Source: Clostridia bacterium (lineage in GTDB: Bacteria; Bacillota; Clostridia; Christensenellales; Borkfalkiaceae). Taken from it: a stretch of DNA of 64,000 nucleotides. The notes beneath the pieces are model-generated. The model saw nothing but the letters and a program-made list of their open reading frames with translations. It made no database searches and was not told the origin of the DNA. The first letter of the stretch is position 1. The number at the start of each line of letters is the position of its first letter. The DNA lies in contig JAFTPK010000004.1 of assembly GCA_017463325.1 (NCBI GenBank), positions 1 to 64,000 of the forward strand. The letters are read 5' to 3'. The position numbers and the translations under genes are program-made. Positions 57,160-64,000 of this stretch are shown here, piece by piece.

Positions 57160-58488
57160 ATGAAAAAAGTTAGAATCGGGGTCATGGGCGCCTATCGCGG
57201 AACGAGTATGATCAACTATTGTAAGATCGCGGGGAACGCGGAAGTAGTCGCTATTTGCGACAAGTGGGTGGAGGGCCTTGAAAAGCAAAAAGAGCAAAAC
57301 GTCGGGCTTGACATTGCCTACTACGACAATTTTGACGATTTTATCAAGCACGATATGGACGCGGTAGTGCTTGCGAATTACGCACACGAGCACGCGCCTT
57401 TTGCCATTCGCGCCATGAAGCTTGGGTTGCACGTCTTTTCCGAGGTGCTCCCCGTACAGACCATGAAACAGGCTGTCGAGCTTTGCGAAGCGGTGGAGGA
57501 AACGGGCATGATTTACGCCTACGGCGAAAATTACTGCTATATGGAAGGCCCTTACGAAATGCGTAAATTATATAAGGAGGGCAAAATCGGTAACCTCGAA
57601 TACGCGGAGGCGGAATATATCCACAATGGCGAAACCATTTGGCCGTCCATCACCTACGGCGATAGAAATCATTGGCGTAACCGTATGTACGCTACGTTCT
57701 ACTGCACGCACAGCTTAGGTCCCATTATTCACTCGACGGGGCTTCGCCCTGTGTCCGTCACGGGCTTTGAGGGCGCGCTCAATGCAAGAGGTATGCGTAC
57801 GGGCAGAGGCTGCGGCTGCTACGGTATTGAAATGGTGACGTTGGAAAACGGAGCGATTGTAAAGAGTATTCACGGCGGTTTATATAAAAATTCCATTTGG
57901 TACTGTATGTACGGCGACGCAGGGCGTATGGAAACGGCGAGGGAGGATGCGCAGCAGGGAGCGTTTGGCCGTTTGTACGTCAATGCGGACGAATATCCTA
58001 GCGGCTACGGCACGGGCAAGCTTGAAAACTATCTGCCTAAGCTGACGGAGGACGCCGACATTCGTCGTTTCGGTCACGGCGGGAGCGATTACTGGTCCAT
58101 GTACCATTTCGTGGAAAAAATCAAAGGGAATAAAGAGGCGGACATTATTGACGTGTACGAGGCGCTTGATATGTTCTTCCCCGGGCTTTTGGCTTACCGT
58201 TCGGTGTTGAACGGCGGCGCGCCCGTAGAGGTGCCCGATTTCCGCGATAAGTCGGTGAGAGAAAAGTACAGAAACGATACGGCTTGTACCGACCCCGAGG
58301 TAGCGGGCGATCAGCTGATCCCCATTTACTCTAAGGGCAACCCCGACATTCCCGACAGCGTGTACGAGCACGCCAAGGAGCTTTGGAGAAAAGACTTCGA
58401 ATCGAAGACGGGGTACACGCAGGCGGCGTTCACGCAGAGCAGTACCAAGAGAAAGGACGACGGAAAAGAAAAAGAACACGGAATTTAA
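57160..58488 (+). CDS. Gfo/Idh/MocA-family oxidoreductase, copy 2
   Basis: 442 residues, a tandem duplicate of 55703-57025 with the same blocks: VRIGVMGAYRGTSMINYCK, FSEVLPVQTMKQAVELCEAV, YGENYCYMEGPYEMRKLYKE, HSLGPIIHSTGLRPVSVTGF and GHGGSDYWSMYHFVEKIKG. The copies differ most around residues 150-165 and 205-215 (substrate-facing loops) and at the C-terminus. It is therefore likely that they act on related but different sugars, or form a heteromer. It is followed by an EamA-type transporter 6 nt downstream. Confidence 0.9.
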   Translation: MKKVRIGVMGAYRGTSMINYCKIAGNAEVVAICDKWVEGLEKQKEQNVGLDIAYYDNFDDFIKHDMDAVVLANYAHEHAPFAIRAMKLGLHVFSEVLPVQTMKQAVELCEAVEETGMIYAYGENYCYMEGPYEMRKLYKEGKIGNLEYAEAEYIHNGETIWPSITYGDRNHWRNRMYATFYCTHSLGPIIHSTGLRPVSVTGFEGALNARGMRTGRGCGCYGIEMVTLENGAIVKSIHGGLYKNSIWYCMYGDAGRMETAREDAQQGAFGRLYVNADEYPSGYGTGKLENYLPKLTEDADIRRFGHGGSDYWSMYHFVEKIKGNKEADIIDVYEALDMFFPGLLAYRSVLNGGAPVEVPDFRDKSVREKYRNDTACTDPEVAGDQLIPIYSKGNPDIPDSVYEHAKELWRKDFESKTGYTQAAFTQSSTKRKDDGKEKEHGI

Positions 58489-58494
58489 AAAATT

Positions 58495-59379
58495 ATGGTA
58501 ATAGAGTATTTGTATCTGGCAATTGCGTCGGTAGCGTTTTCCGCACAGTTTATGTTTACTAAGCAGTATCAGCGCGCGGTTGGAAACGCCGAAGCACCCA
58601 CCTCGTTTTTTCATAAAACGGTTTCGCCGCTTGCGTTCGTGATCGTTCTGCTTGCGCTCAACGGCTTTCGGCTTTCCGTTACGCCGTTCTCGCTTGTGCT
58701 CGCCCTCGTCAACGTGGCGATCGTGCTCGGCTGTTCGCTGTGCTCCATCAAGGCGCTCTCGAAAGGCAGTCTTGCCAACTATTCTCTATACCTAATGAGC
58801 GGCGGTATGCTGTTGCCCGTCTTTTACGGATTTATATTCAGCGGCGACGAAGTTGGGGTGTGGAAGATCGTGAGTATCGTGTTGATCCTTGCGGCGATTT
58901 TCGTCAAGTACGACCCCAAGGAAAAGACGGACAAAAAGACGTTGCTTTTACTGGTCGCGCTCTTTTTGTTAAACGGCGCGGTAGGAGTGGTATCTTCCGT
59001 TTATCAAGGCGATTTGTTTTCCTTTGAGCGACCTCAGGCGCGGGATTTTCAAATCACCTACACCCTCTTTTCCATGCTTGCGGCGGCGATTTTGTTCGGC
59101 GTGGAGGCGGCGAGAAATTCGCAGGTGCGCGGCAATATGAAAAATTACCTGAAAGCCTCTCCTTGGGCGCTGGCAGAGGGGATTTTGAACGGCACGGGCA
59201 ATTTACTGTTGCTGCTTAGCTTACAGGTGCTCGAACCCTCCTTGCAGTATCCGATCATCACGGGCGGTTCTATTTTCCTCGCGGCGATCTTTGGCTTTAT
59301 CTTCAAGGAAAAGCTCACCCCTCGCGGTTGGATCTCGGTAGGTCTGGCTGTGCTCGGTACGGTGGCAATGATGTTTTAG
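58495..59379 (+). CDS. EamA/DMT-superfamily transporter
   Basis: 294 residues, ten membrane helices in two EamA-like halves. N-terminal YLYLAIASVAFSAQFMFTKQ and C-terminal PIITGGSIFLAAIFGFIFKE are typical of the drug/metabolite transporter superfamily. It probably moves a metabolite handled by the two upstream oxidoreductases, since it is co-directional and only 6 nt away. Its TAG stop is formed by the left end of a MITE-like element (59377-59618). Confidence 0.88.
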   Translation: MVIEYLYLAIASVAFSAQFMFTKQYQRAVGNAEAPTSFFHKTVSPLAFVIVLLALNGFRLSVTPFSLVLALVNVAIVLGCSLCSIKALSKGSLANYSLYLMSGGMLLPVFYGFIFSGDEVGVWKIVSIVLILAAIFVKYDPKEKTDKKTLLLLVALFLLNGAVGVVSSVYQGDLFSFERPQARDFQITYTLFSMLAAAILFGVEAARNSQVRGNMKNYLKASPWALAEGILNGTGNLLLLLSLQVLEPSLQYPIITGGSIFLAAIFGFIFKEKLTPRGWISVGLAVLGTVAMMF

Positions 59380-59618
59380 CCATTACGGGAACGAATTAAA
59401 CCTGCCCAAAACAAGTCTTTTTGCCCCTTTAAGGCTTATCGTCATTACAATACGTACAGTATTGTTGCTTCCTCTGCGCCTCAAATCATGCAAAAATACT
59501 TTGTTTTGGGTGCAGAGCAATTTTCAGCAGCCGAATTTACAGTTGTTCAAGCCCTTCGACGAAGTAGAACGCAAAATTCGGCGCTCAAAATCAGGTTCAA
59601 CCCATTCCGTAATGGCTA
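59377..59618. mobile_element. MITE-like element, long copy (242 bp)
   Basis: TAGCCATTACGG at the left and CCGTAATGGCTA at the right are perfect 12-bp terminal inverted repeats bordered by TA, as expected of IS630/mariner-type miniature elements with TA target duplication. There is no transposase ORF. Inside are a short hairpin CAATAC-GTACA-GTATTG and the TCAAAATCAGGTTCAAC block shared with 7461-7509. It lies between the transporter stop and its terminator. Apart from it the region 59380-59761 holds only the terminator and the his promoter. Confidence 0.75.
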
Positions 59619-59630
59619 CGTAACGGCTAT

Positions 59631-59668
59631 GCCCCCTTTGCAAAAGATGCAAAGGGGGCGTAAATTTT
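59631..59668 (+). terminator. Terminator of the oxidoreductase/EamA operon
   Basis: GCCCCCTTTGC (59631-59641) and GCAAAGGGGGC (59649-59659) form a perfect 11-bp stem with loop AAAAGAT, followed by GTAAATTTTTT. Confidence 0.85.
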
Positions 59669-59700
59669 TTAAAAAAATCCAAATCACCCCCGTAAAAGCG

Positions 59701-59729
59701 TTGACTTTATTGATTTAGCGTGGTAAAAT
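59701..59729 (+). promoter_or_regulatory. Promoter of the histidine operon
   Basis: TTGACT at 59701-59706, a 17-bp spacer, TAAAAT at 59724-59729. The leader is only about 26 nt, so no T-box precedes the operon. Confidence 0.7.
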
Positions 59730-59761
59730 GGTAAAACAAAAACCAAAGGTGAGGAACAAGA

Positions 59762-60040
59762 ATGGAAAAATTCCTGTTAAAGAGAGCGGACTGCTTTTTC
59801 GAGGCGGTTTTGAAATTGAAAACGAAAGAGGACTGCGAGAAGTTTTTCGAGGACGTTTGCACTATGAAAGAGCTGCAAGATTTAACGCAGCGGCTGGAAG
59901 TGGCGGCTATGCTCCAAAAAGGGTTGAATTACCGTGAAATTTCGGAAAAAACGGGGGCGTCTACGGCAACCATTTGTCGCGTGAACAAGTGTCTGCAATA
60001 CGGCAGGGGCGGCTATGCGTCCGTGCTTGCAAAGGAGTGA
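59762..60040 (+). CDS. YerC/TrpR-like DNA-binding protein
   Basis: 92 residues. TrpR superfamily helix-turn-helix: ELQDLTQRLEVAAMLQKGLN, YREISEKTGASTATICRVNK. It matches the YerC/YecD group, often beside his genes or pcrA-ligA in Firmicutes. As first gene of the his operon it is a plausible repressor of it, but this is inference. The start is ATG 59762 behind GAGGAA. Two nt separate its stop from hisZ. Confidence 0.92.
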   Translation: MEKFLLKRADCFFEAVLKLKTKEDCEKFFEDVCTMKELQDLTQRLEVAAMLQKGLNYREISEKTGASTATICRVNKCLQYGRGGYASVLAKE

Positions 60041-60042
60041 GT

Positions 60043-60975
60043 ATGAACGAGCTGTTGTCTGCACTTACCAAAGAGGAGCGGCTTTCTCTCTCTTTACGCG
60101 CGCTGTATAAAAAATACGGCTACGCGCAATACGCCATGAGCAAATTCGAGGAGTACGACTTATACGCAAAAAATAAAGAATTTCTCGTTTCCGAAAGCGT
60201 GATTACCTTTACGGACACGGACGGGCGGTTGATGGCGCTCAAACCCGACGTCACCCTGTCCATTATCCGTAATACCAAGGACGCGGTGGGCGTTTCCAAG
60301 CTCTTTTACAACGAGCACGTATACCGTGTTTCGGGGCAGACCAAATGCTTTAAAGAGATTACGCAAGTCGGCCTCGAATGTCTTGGCAAGGTGGACGGCG
60401 GCGTGCTTTCGGAGGCGGTTTTCCTTGCCGAAAAAAGCCTGTCGCTCATTTCAGACAGCTACGCATTAGAGCTTTCCTCTCTTGATTTTGTGGAGGCGGT
60501 GCTTGCCGACGCAGGGCTTTCCCGCGAGGGAACTGTCGAGGCGCTCCGCTTAATCAGCGAAAAGAACGAGCAAGGTCTTGCGGCTTTATGTACCCGCGAG
60601 GGGCTTGGCGAAAACGAGCGGGTGGCGACTCTCGCCCTCGTAAGCGTTTACGGCGACCCGAAATCCGTCTTTAAAACGCTTTCCGCGCTCCCTTTGAGTA
60701 AGACTTCGACGGACGCGCTTTCGCGCCTGCAAGAGGTGATTGAGGGGGTGGAAAAGCTCGGCGGCGGAAGAGGGGTGCGAGTGGATTTTTCGTTGCTTGG
60801 GAACACCAAGTATTATAATGGGATTGCCTTTCAGGGGTTCGTGGAAGGAGTGCCGACGGCGGCGCTTGCAGGAGGGCAGTACGATAAGCTTGTAAAGCGC
60901 GTGGGCGCGGCTTCGCGCGGCGTGGGCTTTGCCGTGTATTTGGACGGTTTGGACGCCGTGGGGGAAGAGGAATGA
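60043..60975 (+). CDS. hisZ: ATP phosphoribosyltransferase regulatory subunit
   Basis: 310 residues from ATG 60043 behind AAAGGAG (an earlier in-frame ATG is inside yerC). HisRS-like paralogue: FTDTDGRLMALKPDVTLSII, VYRVSGQTKCFKEITQVGLE and the C-terminal FSLLGNTKYYNGIAFQGFVE. It lacks the anticodon domain of HisRS. HisZ pairs with short-form HisG to form the feedback-regulated first enzyme of histidine synthesis. Confidence 0.95.
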   Translation: MNELLSALTKEERLSLSLRALYKKYGYAQYAMSKFEEYDLYAKNKEFLVSESVITFTDTDGRLMALKPDVTLSIIRNTKDAVGVSKLFYNEHVYRVSGQTKCFKEITQVGLECLGKVDGGVLSEAVFLAEKSLSLISDSYALELSSLDFVEAVLADAGLSREGTVEALRLISEKNEQGLAALCTREGLGENERVATLALVSVYGDPKSVFKTLSALPLSKTSTDALSRLQEVIEGVEKLGGGRGVRVDFSLLGNTKYYNGIAFQGFVEGVPTAALAGGQYDKLVKRVGAASRGVGFAVYLDGLDAVGEEE

Positions 60976-61607
60976 AGATGTTGAACGTGGCTTTGCCTAA
61001 GGGTAGACTGGGCGAAAAGGTGTACGACCTGTTTGAAAAGGCGGGCTTTGGCTGTCCGTCTATTAAGGAAAATAATAGAAAACTCGTGTTTGAAAACGAG
61101 GAAACGGGGGTAAGATACTTTTGGGTCAAGCCCTCGGACGTGGCGATTTACGTCGAGCGCGGCGCTGCTGACGTCGGTGTGGCGGGCAAGGATATTTTGC
61201 TTGAATACCGTCCCGACGTGTACGAGCTGCTGGATTTGAAGATAGGCAACTGCCATATGGCGGTGGCGGCGAAAGCGGGGTTTAAGGACGAGAGAAAGCG
61301 GGCGTTGAAGGTGGCGACCAAGTTCACGAATATTGCTAAGGGCTATTACGCCGAGCGTGGGCGGGACATTGATATTATCCACCTGAACGGGTCGATTGAG
61401 TTGGCACCTATTTTGGGGCTTTCCGACGTAATCGTCGATATTGTGGAAACGGGCGCGACCCTTCGGGAAAATAAGTTGGAAGTCGTGGAAAAATTCGTGC
61501 CGATCAGCGCAAGGCTGATCGCGAATAAGGCGAATTTTAAATTTAAAGGGCAGATCGTAGAACGGCTTAAACAGGAGCTTGCAGCCCTTACGGAGAAAGA
61601 AATATGA
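60972..61607 (+). CDS. hisG: ATP phosphoribosyltransferase catalytic subunit (short form)
   Basis: 211 residues, the short form that needs HisZ. LNVALPKGRLGEKVYDLFEK at the N-terminus, WVKPSDVAIYVERGAADVGV, and DVIVDIVETGATLRENKLEV (the PRPP-binding loop) are diagnostic. It condenses ATP with PRPP. It overlaps hisZ by 4 nt; ATG 60978 is an alternative start. Confidence 0.97.
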   Translation: MKMLNVALPKGRLGEKVYDLFEKAGFGCPSIKENNRKLVFENEETGVRYFWVKPSDVAIYVERGAADVGVAGKDILLEYRPDVYELLDLKIGNCHMAVAAKAGFKDERKRALKVATKFTNIAKGYYAERGRDIDIIHLNGSIELAPILGLSDVIVDIVETGATLRENKLEVVEKFVPISARLIANKANFKFKGQIVERLKQELAALTEKEI

Positions 61608-62878
61608 TTAGAATTATCGAGGACGGCGTTAAGGAGCGCGCGGAGATCTTTCAAGCGGCGCTGAAAAAACCCGACGTATCGGAAATTGTTTCCGAAATTC
61701 TTGCAAGAGTAAAAAACGAGGGCGATAGAGCGCTGAAAGAATACTCTGAAAAATTCGATAAGGCAAAGCTGACCTCCCTGCGGGTGACGGAGGCGGAGAT
61801 GGACGAGGCGTTCTCGTCGGTGGAGCCTGAATTTTTAGAAGTGCTTAAAAAGGCGGCGGACAATATCCGCGCTTTCCACGCCTTGCAAAAACGCGAGGGG
61901 TTTGTTTTAAAGCGGGAGGACGGCTCTTTGGTGGGGCAAAAGGTGCTTCCGATCGAACGGGCGGGGTTGTACGTGCCGGGCGGTACGGCTGCCTATCCCT
62001 CAACGGTGCTTATGGACGCTATTCCCGCCGTCGTTGCGGGTTGTCAGCGGGTGGTGATGGTTTCGCCGCCGAATCAGGAAGGCAAGATCAATCCCGTCAT
62101 TTTGGCGGCGGCGCGTATCGCGGGCGTAACGGAAATTTATAAGGTGGGCGGCGCACAGGCGATCGCTGCGCTTGCCTACGGCACCGAGAGTGTGCCTAAG
62201 GTGGATAAAATCGTCGGACCGGGCAACGCGTTCGTAGCCGAAGCAAAGAGGCAGGTATTCGGCGAAGTGAATATCGACATGATCGCGGGGCCGAGTGAGA
62301 TTCTCGTCGTCGCCGACGGGAAAAACGACCCCAAGCATATCGCCGCCGATCTTTTATCGCAAGCCGAACATGATAAAATGGCGAGCGCGGTGCTCGTCAC
62401 CGACGATGGAGAGTTTGCTCTTCGGGTCGCGGAGGAGATCGAGCGGCAAATTCCGCTTTTGGAGCGTGCGGAAATCGCGAGGGCGTCGATTGACGGGAAC
62501 GGAAAAATTATCGTGACGAGGGATTTGCAGCAGGCGATCGAGATCGCAAACGGGATCGCGCCCGAGCATTTAGAGCTTTGCGTGGACGAGCCGTTTGTTT
62601 GGCTGGAAAAGGTGCGTCATGCAGGCTCGGTCTTTCTCGGACGGTATTGTCCAGAGGCGATCGGCGACTATTTTGCGGGGGCTAATCACACCCTGCCCAC
62701 AAGCGGCAGCGCGCGCTTTTCCTCCCCGCTCTCCGTAGACGATTTTATTAAAAAGACGCAGTATATCTATTACGACGAAAAAGCCTTGCGCGGCGTTTGC
62801 AAGGACGTGGAATATTTTGCTAAAAAGGAGGGGCTGACGGCGCACGCGAAAAGCGCGGTCGTACGCTTTGAAGAATGA
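61604..62878 (+). CDS. hisD: Histidinol dehydrogenase
   Basis: 424 residues. VGQKVLPIERAGLYVPGGTA, the family signature around AEAKRQVFGEVNIDMIAGPS at about 206-226, LSQAEHDKMASAVLVTDD with metal/catalytic His, and NHTLPTSGSARF near the C-terminus. It oxidises histidinol to histidine in two NAD-dependent steps. It overlaps hisG by 4 nt and hisC by 4 nt. Confidence 0.97.
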   Translation: MIRIIEDGVKERAEIFQAALKKPDVSEIVSEILARVKNEGDRALKEYSEKFDKAKLTSLRVTEAEMDEAFSSVEPEFLEVLKKAADNIRAFHALQKREGFVLKREDGSLVGQKVLPIERAGLYVPGGTAAYPSTVLMDAIPAVVAGCQRVVMVSPPNQEGKINPVILAAARIAGVTEIYKVGGAQAIAALAYGTESVPKVDKIVGPGNAFVAEAKRQVFGEVNIDMIAGPSEILVVADGKNDPKHIAADLLSQAEHDKMASAVLVTDDGEFALRVAEEIERQIPLLERAEIARASIDGNGKIIVTRDLQQAIEIANGIAPEHLELCVDEPFVWLEKVRHAGSVFLGRYCPEAIGDYFAGANHTLPTSGSARFSSPLSVDDFIKKTQYIYYDEKALRGVCKDVEYFAKKEGLTAHAKSAVVRFEE

Positions 62879-63939
62879 GTACATTTTTAACGGAAAAATA
62901 CGGCGGACTTAGACCTTATACCCCGGGCGAACAGCCGAGGGAAAGAAAATACGTCAAGCTCAATACCAACGAATCCCCCTTCCCTCCCGCCCCCAAAGCA
63001 CAGGAGCTTGCGAGAGATCAAGCGGAAAATTTAATGCTTTATCCCGACCCTGAGTGTCGGGAGCTTACTCGGCTGATTGAAGAGCGGGAGAGGGTAAGAG
63101 AGGGGCAGGTACTTCTCACCAACGGCTCGGACGAGGCGCTCAATTTCGCCTTTATGGCATATTGCGACGTAACTGCGCCCGCCGTGTTTGCGAATATTAC
63201 TTACGGGTTTTATAAAGTGTTTGCCGATTTGAACGGCGTGCCGTATGAGGAGATCCCGTTGCGAGAGGATTTTTCCCTGGACGTAGACGCTTTTTGTAAG
63301 GCAAAAGGTACGCTTTTTATCGCCAACCCCAACGCGCCGACGGGCATTGCCTTGACGCGCGCGGAAATGGAAAAAATCATTTCCTCCGACCCTGCGCGGG
63401 TGGTGGTCGTGGACGAGGCGTACGTGGATTTCGGCGGTGAGAGCTGTATTCCCTTGCTTGATCAATACCCCAACCTGTTGGTGGTGCAAACCTTTTCCAA
63501 ATCCCGTTCTATGGCGGGGGCGCGGCTTGGGTTCGCCGTGGGCGGCGAGGCGCTGATTGACGATTTGAAACGGCTCAAATATTCCACTAACCCCTACAAC
63601 GTCAACCGTATGACGTTGGCGGCGGGGATCGGGTCGATTATATCCGAGGAGTATTTTGCAAACAATTGCAAAAAAATCGTCGAAAATCGGGAATGGGCGG
63701 CGGCAGAGCTTTCAAAGCTCGGCTTTTCCATGACGAATTCGACGGCGAATTTCCTGTTTGCCCGTCATGATAAGATAGGCGGGGCAGAGCTTTACGAAAA
63801 GCTTAAAGGACGGGGCGTGCTCGTCAGACATTTTACGCAAAAAGAGATTGAGGATTATAACCGCATCACCGTCGGGAGCATGGAGGAAATGCAGACGCTG
63901 ATTAAGGAGATCAAAAACATTTTGGAGGAACTCAAATGA
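62875..63939 (+). CDS. hisC: Histidinol-phosphate aminotransferase
   Basis: 354 residues, PLP fold type I. KLNTNESPFPPAPKAQELAR, LTNGSDEALNFAFMAYCD, ANPNAPTGIALTRAEME, VVDEAYVDFGG and the PLP lysine K209 in FSKSRSMAGARLGFAVG. It transaminates imidazole-acetol phosphate. It overlaps both neighbours by 4 nt. Confidence 0.96.
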   Translation: MSTFLTEKYGGLRPYTPGEQPRERKYVKLNTNESPFPPAPKAQELARDQAENLMLYPDPECRELTRLIEERERVREGQVLLTNGSDEALNFAFMAYCDVTAPAVFANITYGFYKVFADLNGVPYEEIPLREDFSLDVDAFCKAKGTLFIANPNAPTGIALTRAEMEKIISSDPARVVVVDEAYVDFGGESCIPLLDQYPNLLVVQTFSKSRSMAGARLGFAVGGEALIDDLKRLKYSTNPYNVNRMTLAAGIGSIISEEYFANNCKKIVENREWAAAELSKLGFSMTNSTANFLFARHDKIGGAELYEKLKGRGVLVRHFTQKEIEDYNRITVGSMEEMQTLIKEIKNILEELK

Positions 63940-64000
63940 GAAGCGCGGAAATTATTAGAAAGACCAAGGAAACGGATATTGCGTTACGGTTGACGGTGGA
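63936..64000 (+). CDS. hisB: Imidazoleglycerol-phosphate dehydratase, N-terminal end (partial)
   Basis: ATG 63936 overlaps the hisC stop (ATGA). The 21 visible codons include RSAEIIRKTKETDIALRLTV, which fits the N-terminus of HisB ('R-x-A-x-I-x-R-x-TKETDI'). The gene runs off the right edge. The position within a hisZGDCB order supports the call. Confidence 0.85.
   Translation, partial: MRSAEIIRKTKETDIALRLTV

Noticed and set aside
60831-61382. 183-codon minus-strand frame over hisZ/hisG
   Set aside because: It is an antisense shadow of two certain genes with overlapping starts and has no independent signals.

Overview
The window reads as chromosome of a Gram-positive, endospore-forming member of the Clostridia. 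Evidence: a spmA-spmB spore-maturation pair, strong Shine-Dalgarno sites throughout, TTGACA/TATAAT-type promoters with 16-18 bp spacers, a SipW/TasA locus, a GTP-type PEP carboxykinase, and short-form HisG with HisZ. A Christensenellales-like gut lineage is possible, but that is only a guess. No rRNA, tRNA or CRISPR array was found.

Layout. 1-4866 is an accessory, partly decayed segment: the tail of a probable ATPase, a small TOPRIM/RloB-like partner, debris of a mobile element, the C-terminal piece of a large serine recombinase, and a 30-repeat BspA-type leucine-rich-repeat gene that lacks its 5' end. 4906-9760 holds pckG, a flavodoxin-like reductase, a DUF4097 lipoprotein, a candidate small RNA, and spmAB. 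9830-15216 is a housekeeping operon: metG-tatD-TatD-linked radical SAM-membrane protein-ksgA. 15328-34676 is one long polysaccharide operon of 19 genes, bounded by a consensus promoter and a terminator. 34682-43310 holds an alpha/beta hydrolase, glmM with a stand-alone GlmU acetyltransferase domain, a ferritin-like protein, a sugar isomerase-like protein, an ABC exporter, a low-molecular-weight phosphatase and an AraC regulator. 43317-46990 is a malEFG-type sugar importer. 47025-49300 is a TasA-like/SipW/TasA-like locus. 49312-54710 carries PAP2, an EF-G-like GTPase, a cysteine desulfurase, a ferredoxin and a PHP phosphoesterase. 54709-59668 is an AraC regulator divergent from two tandem-duplicated Gfo/Idh/MocA oxidoreductases and an EamA transporter. 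59701-64000 is the start of a histidine operon (yerC-like, hisZ, hisG, hisD, hisC, hisB...).

The most interesting system is the polysaccharide operon. It contains three consecutive pairs of a GT4 glycosyltransferase and a TupA-like ATP-grasp amidoligase. Together with these are an alanine racemase, a galacturonokinase-like GHMP kinase, an RmlA-like nucleotidyltransferase and a UDP-glucuronate 4-epimerase. My inference is a uronic-acid-containing surface polymer whose carboxyl groups are amidated with amino acids, possibly D-alanine, in the manner of teichuronopeptide, with uronate supplied by a kinase-based salvage branch. The operon body is visibly more A+T-rich than its flanks (20/60 G+C at 18241-18300 against 34/60 at 33841-33900), which suggests transfer.

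Other items worth a look: a MITE-like repeat in two copies (49 and 242 bp) that sits exactly in the stop codons of two unrelated genes; a promoter/terminator-bounded C-rich small RNA on the minus strand at about 8518-8405; paired AraC-type operator repeats in front of both duplicated oxidoreductases; and an EF-G paralogue whose G domain has lost the canonical DTPGH histidine.
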